NCBI GenBank assembly: GCA_934572465.1
Contig: CAKTLG010000004.1
Coordinates: 22,088-86,087, forward strand
From: an uncultured Oscillospiraceae bacterium
GTDB lineage: Bacteria; Bacillota; Clostridia; Oscillospirales; Oscillospiraceae
Direction of reading: 5' to 3'
DNA length: 64,000 nucleotides
Below the pieces are notes generated by a model. That model saw only the letters and a program-made list of their open reading frames with translations, did not search any database and was not told the DNA's origin. Position 1 is the stretch's first letter. Each line of letters begins with the position of its first letter. The position numbers were made by a program, and so were the translations under genes. Below are positions 45,007 to 54,417 of the stretch, in pieces.

Positions 45007-45711
45007 ATGGCAGAAACGTCGCAGATCAGCAAGGTGCGCCTCTACGAGCAGGTTTTAGAAGAGATCTACGGTTATATCGAGCGCGGCGATTGGGCTCCCG
45101 GCTGCAAAATCCCGTCGGAAAAGGAGCTTAAGAAACAGCTCGGTGTGGGAACCGCCGTCCTGCGAGAAACCTTCCGCATCCTTGAGACCAAGAACATCAT
45201 CGAGAGCCGTCAGGGACAGGGGCGCTTTCTGCGCAATGTCCGTCCGGAGCTCATCCTTGACGGGACTATCCCGCAGCGGGCGCTGACCAAGTCCTCCCTG
45301 CTCGACGTACTGGATATCCGCATCAGTCTGGAGCTTTCCTCTGTTGAGGCGGTCATCACCCGTGGAAGCGACGAGCAGATCGCCGCGCTGGAAAGCGTTG
45401 TCAAGCGGCAGGCCGAAGGTACGCCCATCAAGCCGGAAGATTCCTTTGAAGCCTGCGTGGCAAAGATTACCGGAAACTCCATCCTGACGTCGATGATCAT
45501 CCATATGCTCACTCTGACGCAGGAACTTGAGCAGAAGAATTACCTTGGATACGAAAAGTGGCGGGAGCTGAACAACGAGCACGAGCTTATCCTGCGCGCA
45601 CTGCGCAGCCACGATTTGATTGCCGCGCGCGCCGCAGTGTACCGCCATATATACGGGATCAAAGAAAAGCTGACGGAACGAAACACAGACACATTCGTTC
45701 AGAAAGACTAA
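45007..45711 (+). CDS. GntR family transcriptional regulator, FadR subfamily
   Basis: A 234-residue regulator with an N-terminal winged helix (residues 10-75; IPSEKELKKQLGVGTAVLRE and GRGQGRFL-type wing read as SRQGQGRFL) and an all-helical FCD ligand domain (about 95-220) whose metal or acid ligands would include H198-type histidines (RAAVYRHIYGI). FadR-type regulators often respond to carboxylates. It is first in the peptide uptake and hydrolysis cluster and is its likely controller. Confidence 0.88.
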   Translation: MAETSQISKVRLYEQVLEEIYGYIERGDWAPGCKIPSEKELKKQLGVGTAVLRETFRILETKNIIESRQGQGRFLRNVRPELILDGTIPQRALTKSSLLDVLDIRISLELSSVEAVITRGSDEQIAALESVVKRQAEGTPIKPEDSFEACVAKITGNSILTSMIIHMLTLTQELEQKNYLGYEKWRELNNEHELILRALRSHDLIAARAAVYRHIYGIKEKLTERNTDTFVQKD

Positions 45712-45724
45712 GTGGATCACTCTT

Positions 45725-45910
45725 ATGCCCAACCGTTGGTTGCTATGTCCCTACTGCCGCAGCAAGACCCGCGTGCAGACGAGGGACGATACGATCATGA
45801 TGCATTTCCCACTGTTCTGCCCAAAGTGCAGGCGCGAGAGCATCGTCACCGTAAAAAACGGAAAAATCATCCTCATTGAAGAGCCAGACGCAGCAGCGCA
45901 GAGCCGATAA
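45725..45910 (+). CDS. cysteine-rich KTR domain protein
   Basis: A 61-residue zinc-ribbon protein. C8, C11, C32 and C35 form two CxxC knuckles, and the SKTR segment (13-16) and C-terminal EEPDAAAQSR are hallmarks of the Cys_rich_KTR family. These proteins are best known from conjugative transposons of the Tn916 class, so this gene may be a leftover of a mobile element. It follows GntR by 13 bp, has no clear ribosome binding site of its own, and ends in a hairpin. Confidence 0.85.
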   Translation: MPNRWLLCPYCRSKTRVQTRDDTIMMHFPLFCPKCRRESIVTVKNGKIILIEEPDAAAQSR

Positions 45911-45950
45911 CTCCCCGGAGTTGTCGCGCCCTGCGCTGTTCCTTTTATTT
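45894..45950 (+). terminator. possible terminator at the end of the KTR gene
   Basis: CAGCGCAG/CTGCGCTG and inner GATAACTCC/GGAGTTGTC arms form a nested hairpin followed by a T-rich stretch. It would separate the regulator genes from the transporter genes. Confidence 0.55.
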
Positions 45951-45984
45951 TATGCTGCCAAAACAATGATAAAGAGGAGTCGCT

Positions 45985-46956
45985 ATGGAAGAACTGTTAC
46001 AAGTAAAAGATTTGAACGTAGTTTATAAAAGCGAGGAGGGCGTTGCGCACGCGGTAAACGGGATCACCTTTTCCATTGAAGCCAAGCAGACGCTCGGCTT
46101 TGTGGGCGAAACCGGCGCAGGAAAGACCACCACGGGACTGTCCATCATGCGTCTTCTGCCCGCCAAGGTCGGAGAGGTGCAAAGCGGCGAGATCCTCTAT
46201 AAAGGCGAGGATCTGCTGAAAATACCGGAGGTCAAAATGCGCAAGCTGCGCGGAGACCGCATCGCCATGATCTTTCAGGATCCCATCTCCGTGCTCAACC
46301 CCGTGCTGACGATCGAAAAGCAGATCAAGGAGGTTCTCGAGGTCCACGACGATCACTCCGACACCGACCTTGACAACAGGGTGGATCACCTGCTCAAGCT
46401 CGTCGGCATCCAGCCGGGAAGAAAAAAGGATTACCCGCACCAGTTTTCCGGCGGCATGAAACAGCGCATCGTCATCGCGATGGCACTGGCCTGTAACCCG
46501 GAGCTCATCATCGCCGACGAACCCACCACCGCGCTGGACGTCACCATTCAGGCGCAGGTGCTCGACCTGATCGGCGAACTGAAGGAGCGGCTCGGGACCT
46601 CGATGATGATTATCACGCACGATCTCGGCATTGTCGCTGAAATCTGCGACACCGTTGCCATCGTATATGCGGGTGAGATCGTTGAGCAAGGCACTGTGCA
46701 GGACATTTTCAACGGGAAGAACCACCATCCGTACACCGTCGGTCTTTTCGGGGCGATCCCCGATATCAAGTCGAACGCCCGGCGTCTCAGTCCGATTGAC
46801 GGCGCCATGCCAGACCCGCTGGAGCTGCCCACAGGCTGCAAATTCCATCCGCGCTGCAGCCACTGCATGGATATCTGCAAGTCTGAGCAGCCGCCTGTCA
46901 GCCGCTTCGGGACCCAGCAGATCGCCTGCCACCTGTATCATAGTGAGGAGGAATAA
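45985..46956 (+). CDS. oligopeptide/dipeptide ABC transporter ATP-binding protein (DppD/OppD type)
   Basis: A 323-residue ATPase. Walker A is [12 protein letters not shown] (about 36-47), signature FSGGMKQR, Walker [13 protein letters not shown] and switch ITHDLG are all present. The C-terminal oligopeptide_ABC region has the Cys-rich [20 protein letters not shown] that binds a [4Fe-4S] cluster in some DppD proteins. GAGGAG precedes the ATG. It pairs with the next gene 2 bp downstream; the permeases are 3.5 kb further on in the same cluster. Confidence 0.92.
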   Translation: MEELLQVKDLNVVYKSEEGVAHAVNGITFSIEAKQTLGFVGETGAGKTTTGLSIMRLLPAKVGEVQSGEILYKGEDLLKIPEVKMRKLRGDRIAMIFQDPISVLNPVLTIEKQIKEVLEVHDDHSDTDLDNRVDHLLKLVGIQPGRKKDYPHQFSGGMKQRIVIAMALACNPELIIADEPTTALDVTIQAQVLDLIGELKERLGTSMMIITHDLGIVAEICDTVAIVYAGEIVEQGTVQDIFNGKNHHPYTVGLFGAIPDIKSNARRLSPIDGAMPDPLELPTGCKFHPRCSHCMDICKSEQPPVSRFGTQQIACHLYHSEEE

Positions 46957-46958
46957 GG

Positions 46959-47915
46959 ATGCCGATTCTGGAAACGAAAAACCTCAAAAAGTACTATAAG
47001 GTAAAAGACGGGCTGCTGCACGCCGTTGACGGTGTGAGCATCAGCATCGAGAAGGGGCAGACGCTCGGCGTGGTGGGCGAATCCGGATGCGGAAAATCCA
47101 CCTTTGGGCGCGTCGTCCTCGGGCTTGAAAAGCCCACCGGCGGCGATGTGCTTTTTGACGGGAAAAGCATCACTCACTGCTCCCGTTCCGAAATGAAGCG
47201 GCTCCGCCCCAATATGCAGATCATCTTTCAGGACCCCATGTACAGTCTGGATTCCCGCATTCAGGTCGCGGATCTCATTGCAGAGCCGCTTCTGATCAAT
47301 AAGGTCTATTCCAGCAAGGCGGACGTGCACAAACGGGTCCAGCAGCTGATGGATATGGCCGGCCTCTCCCAGCGCTTTGCCACCATGTACCCCAATGAGC
47401 TCGACGGCGGCCGCCGCCAGCGCATCTGCGTGGCCCGCGCGCTGGCGCTCAACCCCAAGCTCGTCATCTGCGACGAGCCGGTATCCGCGCTGGATGTTTC
47501 CATACAGGCGCAGATCCTCAACCTTCTGATGGATCTGCAGGACGAATTTGACCTGACCTACATCTTCATCACGCACAACCTTGCCGTCGTCAAGCATATC
47601 TCCACAAACATCGCCGTGATGTACCTCGGCCAGTGCATCGAGCTCGCTCCTTCGCAGGAAATCTTTGACCATCCCTTACACCCTTACACCAAAGCGCTGT
47701 TGGCCGCCATCCCCATCCCACGGCTTATGGAGAAGAAGGAGCGCGTCTCCATCAGCGGCGAGATCTCCAACCCCATCAACCCGAACCCCGGCTGCCGCTT
47801 CGCTCCCCGCTGCCCTTATGCCAGCGATGAGTGCAGGTGTGCGGATATTCCCCTCACAGAAGTAAGCAAGGGCCACTACGTCGCCTGCCGTCTTGCCGCG
47901 CAACACAACGGATGA
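46959..47915 (+). CDS. oligopeptide/dipeptide ABC transporter ATP-binding protein (DppF/OppF type)
   Basis: A 318-residue ATPase. Walker A GESGCGKSTFGR, Walker B LVICDEPVSALD and switch ITHNLA are normal. The signature motif is LDGGRRQR rather than LSGGQQQR, a divergence seen in some OppF-type subunits, so the ATP site formed with DppD may be asymmetric. The C-terminus has the PGCRFAPRCPYASDEC cysteine cluster. The gene has AGGAGGAATAAGG upstream. Confidence 0.92.
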   Translation: MPILETKNLKKYYKVKDGLLHAVDGVSISIEKGQTLGVVGESGCGKSTFGRVVLGLEKPTGGDVLFDGKSITHCSRSEMKRLRPNMQIIFQDPMYSLDSRIQVADLIAEPLLINKVYSSKADVHKRVQQLMDMAGLSQRFATMYPNELDGGRRQRICVARALALNPKLVICDEPVSALDVSIQAQILNLLMDLQDEFDLTYIFITHNLAVVKHISTNIAVMYLGQCIELAPSQEIFDHPLHPYTKALLAAIPIPRLMEKKERVSISGEISNPINPNPGCRFAPRCPYASDECRCADIPLTEVSKGHYVACRLAAQHNG

Positions 47916-47946
47916 ACTAACAAATCAATGCAATGGAGGAAATAAC

Positions 47947-49386
47947 ATGTCCAGACAAGAAACACTGATCCACTCCAAAAACACCATCGACCGCAGCCTT
48001 GCCGCTCTTAAGGAGTTTGTTGCACAGCCCAGCATAAGCTGCGAGGGCAAAGGTATGCAGGAGGCCGCCGAGATCATTCTCCGTCACCTTAAGGAGCTCG
48101 GCTGCAAGGAAGCGGAGCTGATCGAAACGCCGGGCTATCCCGGCGTGTGGGGCTACTATGATGCAGGCGCGCCCAAAACGCTGGCTGTTTACGGCTATTT
48201 TGACAGCAACAGCGTCGGTCAGGGCTGGACGGTCGATCCGTTTGGCGCAGAGCTCGGCCCCAGAGATGGTCTCAAGGAAGTGCTCTTTGCCCGCGGCATC
48301 CGCAACAAGGGTCCCATCCTCAGCTTCATCAACGCGATGAAGAAAATCGTTGAAACAGACGGTACACTTCCCATCAACATTATGTTCCTCATCGAAGGCG
48401 AGGAGTTCCTCTCCAGCCGCAACGTTCCTTTCATGATCGAAAAATACAGAGACCGCCTTTCCAAAGCCAATTACGGTCTTTGCCCCGAGGCGGGCGTCAC
48501 CGCCGCCGGTGTTCCCATCGTCACGCTGGGCAACAAGGGCTTCATCCATCTCGACATGAAGGTCAGCGGCGAAAAATGGGGCCGCGGCCCGCAGGGATCC
48601 TTTGTCCACGGCTCTACGCAGTGCGTCGTTGACAGCCCCGTTTGGCGGCTGGTGCAGGTGCTCTCTACCATGTTTGACCCCGACACGCAGGAGATCACCA
48701 TCGACGGCTTCGGCGAAGGGCTCGCCGAGCCGACCGAGGCTGAGCTGAAGCTCATCGATGAACTGCTCGAGCAGTTCAAGGGCCAGCCCCTGCAGGATGT
48801 TCTTCCCTACATCTCCGGCCAGCCCGGCAAGGTCGAGAAATTCGTACTTGACCTCAACGGCAAGGAGCTGCTCAAGCGTTACCTCTTCCATCCCTCTTTC
48901 AACATCAACGGCCTGCGCGCCGGCTATACCGGCCCGGGCACTCCGCTGTTCACGCTGCCAACGGAAGCCTATGCGCGCTTCGATATCCGCCTGCCTCGCA
49001 ACATGACGGTCGCGCAGACGCTCGACGCCATTCGCAAGCATCTGGATTCTCACGGCTTCAACGACGTTGAGCTGATCGTGATGGGCGGCTACGGCTCCAC
49101 CAGCAGCGATATGGAAGACGACTTCGTTCAGGCCGCGCTCGCCGCGCTCAAGGACAGCCCTGTCAAGCCCCTGATCTGGCCGAAGAAGAGCGCCAGCAAT
49201 CCCGTTGGCGTGATTTCCGACCTCCTTGGCATCAAAGTCCTCACCGGCTTCGGCAACGGTATTTCCATCGGCGGTAACGCCGGCCCCAACGAGTGTCTCG
49301 TTATTGAAAGCGGCGATGAACGCCCCGGTCTGCGCGAATTTGAAGCATCGTTCATCAACCTCGTTTACAACTACAGCGAAAACTGA
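47947..49386 (+). CDS. M20 family peptidase-like protein lacking canonical metal ligands
   Basis: A 479-residue protein with M20/ArgE-DapE architecture, including the catalytic-domain glutamates EGEEF (150-154), but most canonical zinc ligands are absent. The HxD motif reads GYFD (Y84 for His, D86 kept), the GRGxxDxKG motif reads ARGIRNKG (115-122) with no Asp, and the C-terminal AHxPNE reads NAGPNE (444-449). The dimerisation-domain HSG is also missing (RGPQGSF). The frame is intact with a strong GGAGG site, so this is not random decay. It may be a pseudoenzyme, a peptide-binding protein, or use other chemistry. Confidence 0.8.
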   Translation: MSRQETLIHSKNTIDRSLAALKEFVAQPSISCEGKGMQEAAEIILRHLKELGCKEAELIETPGYPGVWGYYDAGAPKTLAVYGYFDSNSVGQGWTVDPFGAELGPRDGLKEVLFARGIRNKGPILSFINAMKKIVETDGTLPINIMFLIEGEEFLSSRNVPFMIEKYRDRLSKANYGLCPEAGVTAAGVPIVTLGNKGFIHLDMKVSGEKWGRGPQGSFVHGSTQCVVDSPVWRLVQVLSTMFDPDTQEITIDGFGEGLAEPTEAELKLIDELLEQFKGQPLQDVLPYISGQPGKVEKFVLDLNGKELLKRYLFHPSFNINGLRAGYTGPGTPLFTLPTEAYARFDIRLPRNMTVAQTLDAIRKHLDSHGFNDVELIVMGGYGSTSSDMEDDFVQAALAALKDSPVKPLIWPKKSASNPVGVISDLLGIKVLTGFGNGISIGGNAGPNECLVIESGDERPGLREFEASFINLVYNYSEN

Positions 49387-49405
49387 GCATAAGGGGGCTA
49401 ATATC

Positions 49406-50506
49406 ATGGAAATCCAACGCATTCAGCAAAAAATGCGCGAGCAGAAGCTCGACGCGCTGATCGCCACCGCTCATGATACCGTTTTTTACCTGACAAAAGC
49501 CTATAACATCCCCTCCCGTTCCTTCCCCACCCGCCTGAGTGCCGTTTTGATCCCCGCAGACGGCGAGCCCGTGCTGGTCGCCTGCGAGATCCAGCGTCCC
49601 CTTGCCGAGAAAAGCTCCAAGATCCGCAGCATCCGCTACTACCGCGAGTATATCGACTCCCCGTCCGAGCTCGTTGCCGGCATCATCAAAAACTGGGGCC
49701 TTGACTCTGCAAGGATCGGCATCGAAAAGGTCACGCTCAGCGCCATGTTCTATGATGAGTTCCGCGCGCTTCTGCCGCATGCCGAGTTTATTCCGGCCGA
49801 CGCGCTCACCGCGGGTGTGCGCATGGTCAAAACGCCCGAGGAGATCGACCTGCTTTCCCGCTCCGCCTACGCCACCGATATTGCGATCCGCAAGGCATTT
49901 CTTCAGGCCAAGCCCGGCGTGATGGAGCGCGAGATTCAGAACCAGCTCGGCATCCAGCTCCTTGCGGCCGGTGCAGACAGCATCGACCACATCACCTGCG
50001 GCGCCGGCAAGACCTCCGCCCTCTCCCACCCCCGCGCGGAGATGCGTCCTCTGGAATCCGGAGAGACCATCCGCACCGACACCGGCGGCGTTTTTGCGGG
50101 CTATATGTCCGATCTGGCGCGCACGGTCATCGTCGGCGAGGCAAGTGCGGAGCAGAACGAATACTGGGCGCTCCTTTACGGGATCCAGACCCGCCTTATC
50201 AGCGAGGCCCGTCCCGGCGTGAAGGCCGAGGATCTGCACAAGCTGTGCCTTGAGTTGTTCGCGCAGCACGGTCTCATCTTTGCCTATACCATTACCGGCC
50301 ACGCGCTCGGTCTTGGCCAGCACGACCACCCGATCATCGGGCCGAACGAGGAGATCGTGCTTGAAGAAAACATGGTGCTCAATTTTGAACCCGCCCATCG
50401 CAACCTGGGCGCGATCATGCACATCGAGGACACCGTTCTGGTCACGCCCGAGGGCGGGAAGATCCTTTCCCGCTGCGGCGACTGGAGCAAGCTGAACATC
50501 TCATAA
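49406..50506 (+). CDS. M24 family Xaa-Pro peptidase
   Basis: A 366-residue creatinase/prolidase-fold protein: an N-terminal creatinase_N domain (1-125) and C-terminal pita-bread domain. Metal ligands appear complete: RTDTGGVFAGYMSDLART (two Asp), HALGLGQHDHP (His), NMVLNFEP (Glu) and HIEDTVLV (Glu). It should cleave N-terminal residues before proline or related amide bonds. It starts 19 bp after the M20-like gene with an AGGGGG site. Confidence 0.9.
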   Translation: MEIQRIQQKMREQKLDALIATAHDTVFYLTKAYNIPSRSFPTRLSAVLIPADGEPVLVACEIQRPLAEKSSKIRSIRYYREYIDSPSELVAGIIKNWGLDSARIGIEKVTLSAMFYDEFRALLPHAEFIPADALTAGVRMVKTPEEIDLLSRSAYATDIAIRKAFLQAKPGVMEREIQNQLGIQLLAAGADSIDHITCGAGKTSALSHPRAEMRPLESGETIRTDTGGVFAGYMSDLARTVIVGEASAEQNEYWALLYGIQTRLISEARPGVKAEDLHKLCLELFAQHGLIFAYTITGHALGLGQHDHPIIGPNEEIVLEENMVLNFEPAHRNLGAIMHIEDTVLVTPEGGKILSRCGDWSKLNIS

Positions 50507-50526
50507 GGAAGGAGGCGGACTTCACC

Positions 50527-51453
50527 TTGAAAGAAAGTCTGATCTATCTGGGAAAGCGTCTTATCACGCTTTTGCTTTCACTGCTCGGCATTGCGATCGT
50601 CGTGTTCTTTCTCGTCCGTCTGAGCGGTGATCCCGTTTCCATGTACCTGCCGCTGGACGCGGGAGAAGAACAGAAGGAAGCCATGCGGATCGCGCTGGGG
50701 TTGGACAAGCCGCTCATCGAACAGTTCTGGAATTTCCTCTGGAATGCGCTCCACGGCGACTTCGGCACCTCGTTCAGCTACGGTCTTCCCGCTATGCAGG
50801 TTATCAAAGGCCCCTTTATCATGACGCTCAAGCTGGTGCTGCTCGCACTCTGCGTCGCGCTCATCATCGCCATCCCCTGCGGCATTGCCGCCGCGCGGAA
50901 CGCCGGCTCCTCCTTTGACAGCCTTATCTCCACCGTGTCCTTGCTTGGTCAGAGCATCCCGACCTTCTGGTGGGCGCTGATGCTCATCCTCGTCTTTGCC
51001 GTCAGACTCCGCTGGCTCCCCGCCTCCGGCATCGGCACATGGAAGCATATGATCCTGCCTGCCATCACACTCGGCACCTTTGAAGCCGGTATGTACACGC
51101 GCATCGTCCGCACCAGCGTGCTGCAGGTGATGAATCAGGACTACACCCGCACCGCAAGGGCGAAGGGACTTTCCGAGCGCACCGTCATCGTGCGCCATGT
51201 GATCCGGAACGCCGCCCTGCCGACGATCACGGCCGTCGGTATGCAGTTTGGTTCCCTGATGGGCGGCAGCGTCGTTACGGAAGTCGTCTTCGGATACAGC
51301 GGCATGGGCCGTCTTGCCGTACAGGCCATCTTCAGCCGCGACTTTGCGCTCACGCAGGCATTCGTTCTCGTCTGTGCGGTCACAGTCGCCGTTGTCAACC
51401 TTGTGGTCGATCTGGTCTACTCCGTGCTCGACCCGCGCGTAAGAATGAGTTGA
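50527..51453 (+). CDS. peptide ABC transporter permease (DppB/OppB type)
   Basis: A 308-residue permease with six helices, an N-terminal DppB-like extracellular region and the EAA-type loop DYTRTARAKGLSERTVIVRH. The start is TTG at 50527, with AAGGAGG upstream at good spacing. It begins 20 bp after the peptidase gene. Confidence 0.9.
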   Translation: MKESLIYLGKRLITLLLSLLGIAIVVFFLVRLSGDPVSMYLPLDAGEEQKEAMRIALGLDKPLIEQFWNFLWNALHGDFGTSFSYGLPAMQVIKGPFIMTLKLVLLALCVALIIAIPCGIAAARNAGSSFDSLISTVSLLGQSIPTFWWALMLILVFAVRLRWLPASGIGTWKHMILPAITLGTFEAGMYTRIVRTSVLQVMNQDYTRTARAKGLSERTVIVRHVIRNAALPTITAVGMQFGSLMGGSVVTEVVFGYSGMGRLAVQAIFSRDFALTQAFVLVCAVTVAVVNLVVDLVYSVLDPRVRMS

Positions 51454-51464
51454 GGTGACGTGTG

Positions 51465-52307
51465 ATGAAAAAGAAAGAACAGGGAAGGATGTCCAAACGC
51501 ATCCGTTATCTTGCAAAGCCGACGCACTATGTTGCCGCAGCCATCCTGCTGCTGATAATCTTCTGCGCGCTCTTTGCCAACGTTCTCGCCCCCTATGACC
51601 CGCTCAAGCAGGACCTTCTCGTTACGCTGAAGGCCCCCAGCGCGGAACATTGGTTCGGCACCGACCAGCTCGGGCGCGATATTCTCAGCCGCGTGATCTA
51701 CGGCAGCCGCGTTTCACTTCTCGTCTGCCTTGCAAGCGTTCTGATCGCCGGTATCATCGGCGTCATCATCGGCGTTATGGCCGGTTACTTCGGCGGCGTA
51801 TTCGATCTGATCGTCTGCGCCCTGATCGACACACAGATGGCCATTCCGTTTTTCGTTCTTGCCCTGACGCTCGCCTCCATTTTCGATCCCTCGCTGTGGA
51901 GCGTCATTATCATCCTGTCCATCACCAGTTGGCCCCGCTATGCCCGTATGGCCCGCTCACAGGCGCTGACGCTCAAATCAATGGACTACGTCAAGGCGGC
52001 CGTTTCTATGGGTGCCTCTTCAAAATGGGTCCTCTTCAAGCACATCGTTCCCAACGTCATGGGCATCATTTCCACGCTCGCAACGACGGAAGCCGCCCGC
52101 ATGATCCTGCTCGAATCCGCGCTGAGCTTCATCGGTATGGGTGTACCGGCCGACAGCTCCAGCTGGGGTCTTCTGACCTCTGACGGCCGCGCCGTGCTGT
52201 CCACTGCATGGTGGGTCGCCACCATCCCCGGCATCGCCATCTTTGTTACCTGCGCCTCCATCACCATTCTCGGCGACTTCGCCCGCAGAGTGCTGAAAAT
52301 GGAGTAA
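51465..52307 (+). CDS. peptide ABC transporter permease (DppC/OppC type)
   Basis: A 280-residue permease with an N-terminal OppC_N segment (about 20-75; FGTDQLGRDILSRVIYGSR) and the EAA-like SMDYVKAAVSMGASSKWVLF loop. The ATG at 51465 follows GAGGTGACGTG. It starts 11 bp after DppB and completes the channel. Confidence 0.9.
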   Translation: MKKKEQGRMSKRIRYLAKPTHYVAAAILLLIIFCALFANVLAPYDPLKQDLLVTLKAPSAEHWFGTDQLGRDILSRVIYGSRVSLLVCLASVLIAGIIGVIIGVMAGYFGGVFDLIVCALIDTQMAIPFFVLALTLASIFDPSLWSVIIILSITSWPRYARMARSQALTLKSMDYVKAAVSMGASSKWVLFKHIVPNVMGIISTLATTEAARMILLESALSFIGMGVPADSSSWGLLTSDGRAVLSTAWWVATIPGIAIFVTCASITILGDFARRVLKME

Positions 52308-52401
52308 CCACCTCTTAAAGCAGCGTTTGCCTGCATGGAGGGCCATGCAGGCAAATGAAAAATATGCTTTACTCAAGATAACAAGAAAGGATGACAACCA
52401 C

Positions 52402-53940
52402 ATGAAACGCATTACCGCTTTGTTCCTTGCTATGTTGCTGCTGCTCGGTCTTACCGCCTGCGGCGACAGCGCCTCTCCGGACCCCAACGTTCCCGCTGAA
52501 GCAAAGACCGATCTGACCGTTGCAATCGGAAGCTGCCCGAGCAGTCTGGACCCTTTCACCGATGATACCCGCTCCATTCAGGACATTTACCGCTGCATCT
52601 TTGAAGGTCTCGTCAAGATCGATGAAACCGGCAAGCTGATGCCGCTGCTGGCTGAAAGCTGGGAGCAGCTCGATGACACTACCGTTCAGTTCAAGCTCCG
52701 CCAGGGCGTCACCTTCCACAACGGCGAGCCGTTCAACGCTGAAACGGTCAAGTACAACGTAGAACGCATCTGGGATACCAATGTCAAGTCCATCAAAAAC
52801 GTCAAGCTCTCCGTCCTCAAGACCGCCGAGGTCGTGGATGAATACACCGTCAATCTGATCACGGACGAGCCCTATCCTCTGCTCATGACCTACCTCGATG
52901 CGCTCTATATGGTTCCCAAGCAGTACTGCACCGAGAACGACCTGACGACCATCTCTCAGAATCCCGTTGGCACGGGCGCATTCAAGTTCGTTTCATGGGT
53001 CCCCAACCAGGAGATCAAGATGGAATCCTATGAAGCCTACTGGGGCGACGCACCCGAGGTAAAGCAGCTTGACTGGCAGATCGTCCCCGAAGCCTCCACC
53101 AGAGTGGCCGCACTCCTTGCCGGCGACGTGGACATTGCCTACAACATCCCCTCCACCTCCATCGCACAGATCGATGCCGCAGATGGCTACACCACCGTCG
53201 ATTCTCCGATGGCAATGGGTCTTGTCATGCATCTTCAGGCGCTCGACTCTTCCGCCCCCACCTCCAACGTTCTGGTCCGTCAGGCGCTGAACTATGCCGT
53301 GAACCGTGAAGCGCTGATCGCAGGCGTCTGCCAGGGGCTTGCCGAGCCGCTTCAGGGTCAGATGGCCAGTGAGGGCGTCGTCGGCTTCAATCCCGACTGC
53401 AACCCCTACACTTACGATATCGAAAAGGCCAAGGCCTTACTCGCCGAGGCCGGCTATGGCGATGGCTTCAAGCTGACGCTGAACGCTCCGCAGGGCAGAT
53501 ACCCCAACGACAAGGAGATCGCCGAGGCTGTCGCCGGTATGTGGCGCGAGCTTGGCATTGATGTTGAAGTCAAAGTCTGGGAGTGGGGCACCTTCCTTGA
53601 TGCCATGAAGCAGAAAGAAGCCTCCTCCGGCGCGTGGCTGATCGGCTGGTACTGGTCCCCCGCCTTCGACGCCTACACCGCCAACTCCTATCTGATCTCC
53701 GACCAGGCCTTCGCCATGTGGAAGAACGACGACTTTGACTCCAATATGCGTCTTGCCGCCGTCACCGTTGACACCGCGCAGCACGAGCTCTATCTGCAGA
53801 ACGCGCTGCTTGCCATGAACGAAGATGCAGGTGTTGTATTCATCAGCGAGCCCCGCTCCGTCTTTGGCAAGCTCGAAGGGATCACATGGACCCAGAAGCT
53901 TGATGACTCTCTCGATATCAAGACGGTTAAGCTCAGCTGA
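52402..53940 (+). CDS. peptide ABC transporter substrate-binding lipoprotein (SBP_bac_5)
   Basis: A 512-residue solute-binding protein with a lipoprotein signal (MKRITALFLAMLLLLGLTAC; Cys20 lipidated after LTAC) and SBP family 5 motifs such as VQFKLRQGVTFHNGEPFNAE. Residues 420-440 (WREL-EVKVWEWGTFL) fit the DppA/OppA fold. AAAGG precedes the ATG at 52402. Specificity could be dipeptides, N-acyl peptides or opines; the sequence does not show which. Confidence 0.92.
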   Translation: MKRITALFLAMLLLLGLTACGDSASPDPNVPAEAKTDLTVAIGSCPSSLDPFTDDTRSIQDIYRCIFEGLVKIDETGKLMPLLAESWEQLDDTTVQFKLRQGVTFHNGEPFNAETVKYNVERIWDTNVKSIKNVKLSVLKTAEVVDEYTVNLITDEPYPLLMTYLDALYMVPKQYCTENDLTTISQNPVGTGAFKFVSWVPNQEIKMESYEAYWGDAPEVKQLDWQIVPEASTRVAALLAGDVDIAYNIPSTSIAQIDAADGYTTVDSPMAMGLVMHLQALDSSAPTSNVLVRQALNYAVNREALIAGVCQGLAEPLQGQMASEGVVGFNPDCNPYTYDIEKAKALLAEAGYGDGFKLTLNAPQGRYPNDKEIAEAVAGMWRELGIDVEVKVWEWGTFLDAMKQKEASSGAWLIGWYWSPAFDAYTANSYLISDQAFAMWKNDDFDSNMRLAAVTVDTAQHELYLQNALLAMNEDAGVVFISEPRSVFGKLEGITWTQKLDDSLDIKTVKLS

Positions 53941-53979
53941 CACTTTCTTTTTATAAGCTGCACGAAAGGAGCCTTCCCT

Positions 53980-54348
53980 ATGAAAACCTTTATCCCTCCC
54001 AAAAAAGCCGGCAGTCCGTTTGCCACCGGCGTGTGGGCCGATAACGCCCTCTACCTCTCCGGCAAGGTCGGCATCGATCCTGCCACCGGTGCGGTCGCCG
54101 AGTCTGCCGAGGACCAGACCCGCTTTGCCATCGAGGGCATCGCCTCCATCCTCAAGGAACAGGGCCTCAGCCTCGCCGACATCGTCAAGGTCACTGTCAT
54201 TCTGACCAACAAGAGCGATATGCCCGCATTCAACAAGGTCTACACCGAGTATTTCCCCGAAAACGTCCCCGCACGCACCCTCTTCATCGCCTCCGCGCTC
54301 GCCGGAAGTGCGACCGTAGAGCTTGATGTAATTGCCGTAAAAGGCTAA
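53980..54348 (+). CDS. RidA family protein (2-iminobutanoate/2-iminopropanoate deaminase-like)
   Basis: A 122-residue YjgF/RidA protein. The active-site arginine appears conserved (VPARTLFIASAL, about 98-109), though the final VELDVIAVKG has Asp where RidA usually has Glu. RidA enzymes remove reactive enamines made by PLP or oxidative deamination. Its place in a peptide catabolic cluster suggests products are deaminated downstream. AAAGGAG precedes the ATG. Confidence 0.9.
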   Translation: MKTFIPPKKAGSPFATGVWADNALYLSGKVGIDPATGAVAESAEDQTRFAIEGIASILKEQGLSLADIVKVTVILTNKSDMPAFNKVYTEYFPENVPARTLFIASALAGSATVELDVIAVKG

Positions 54349-54355
54349 AGAAAAG

Positions 54356-54392
54356 CCTGATGTTCTCCCGCACTTGGCGGGAGAACATCAGG
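54356..54392. repeat. perfect 16-bp hairpin between ridA-like gene and amidohydrolase
   Basis: CCTGATGTTCTCCCGC pairs fully with GCGGGAGAACATCAGG around ACTTG. There is no T-run after it, so it may set differential mRNA stability or act as a weak terminator. Confidence 0.65.
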
Positions 54393-54417
54393 CGACGCTG
54401 AAAACTGAGCATTCAAT

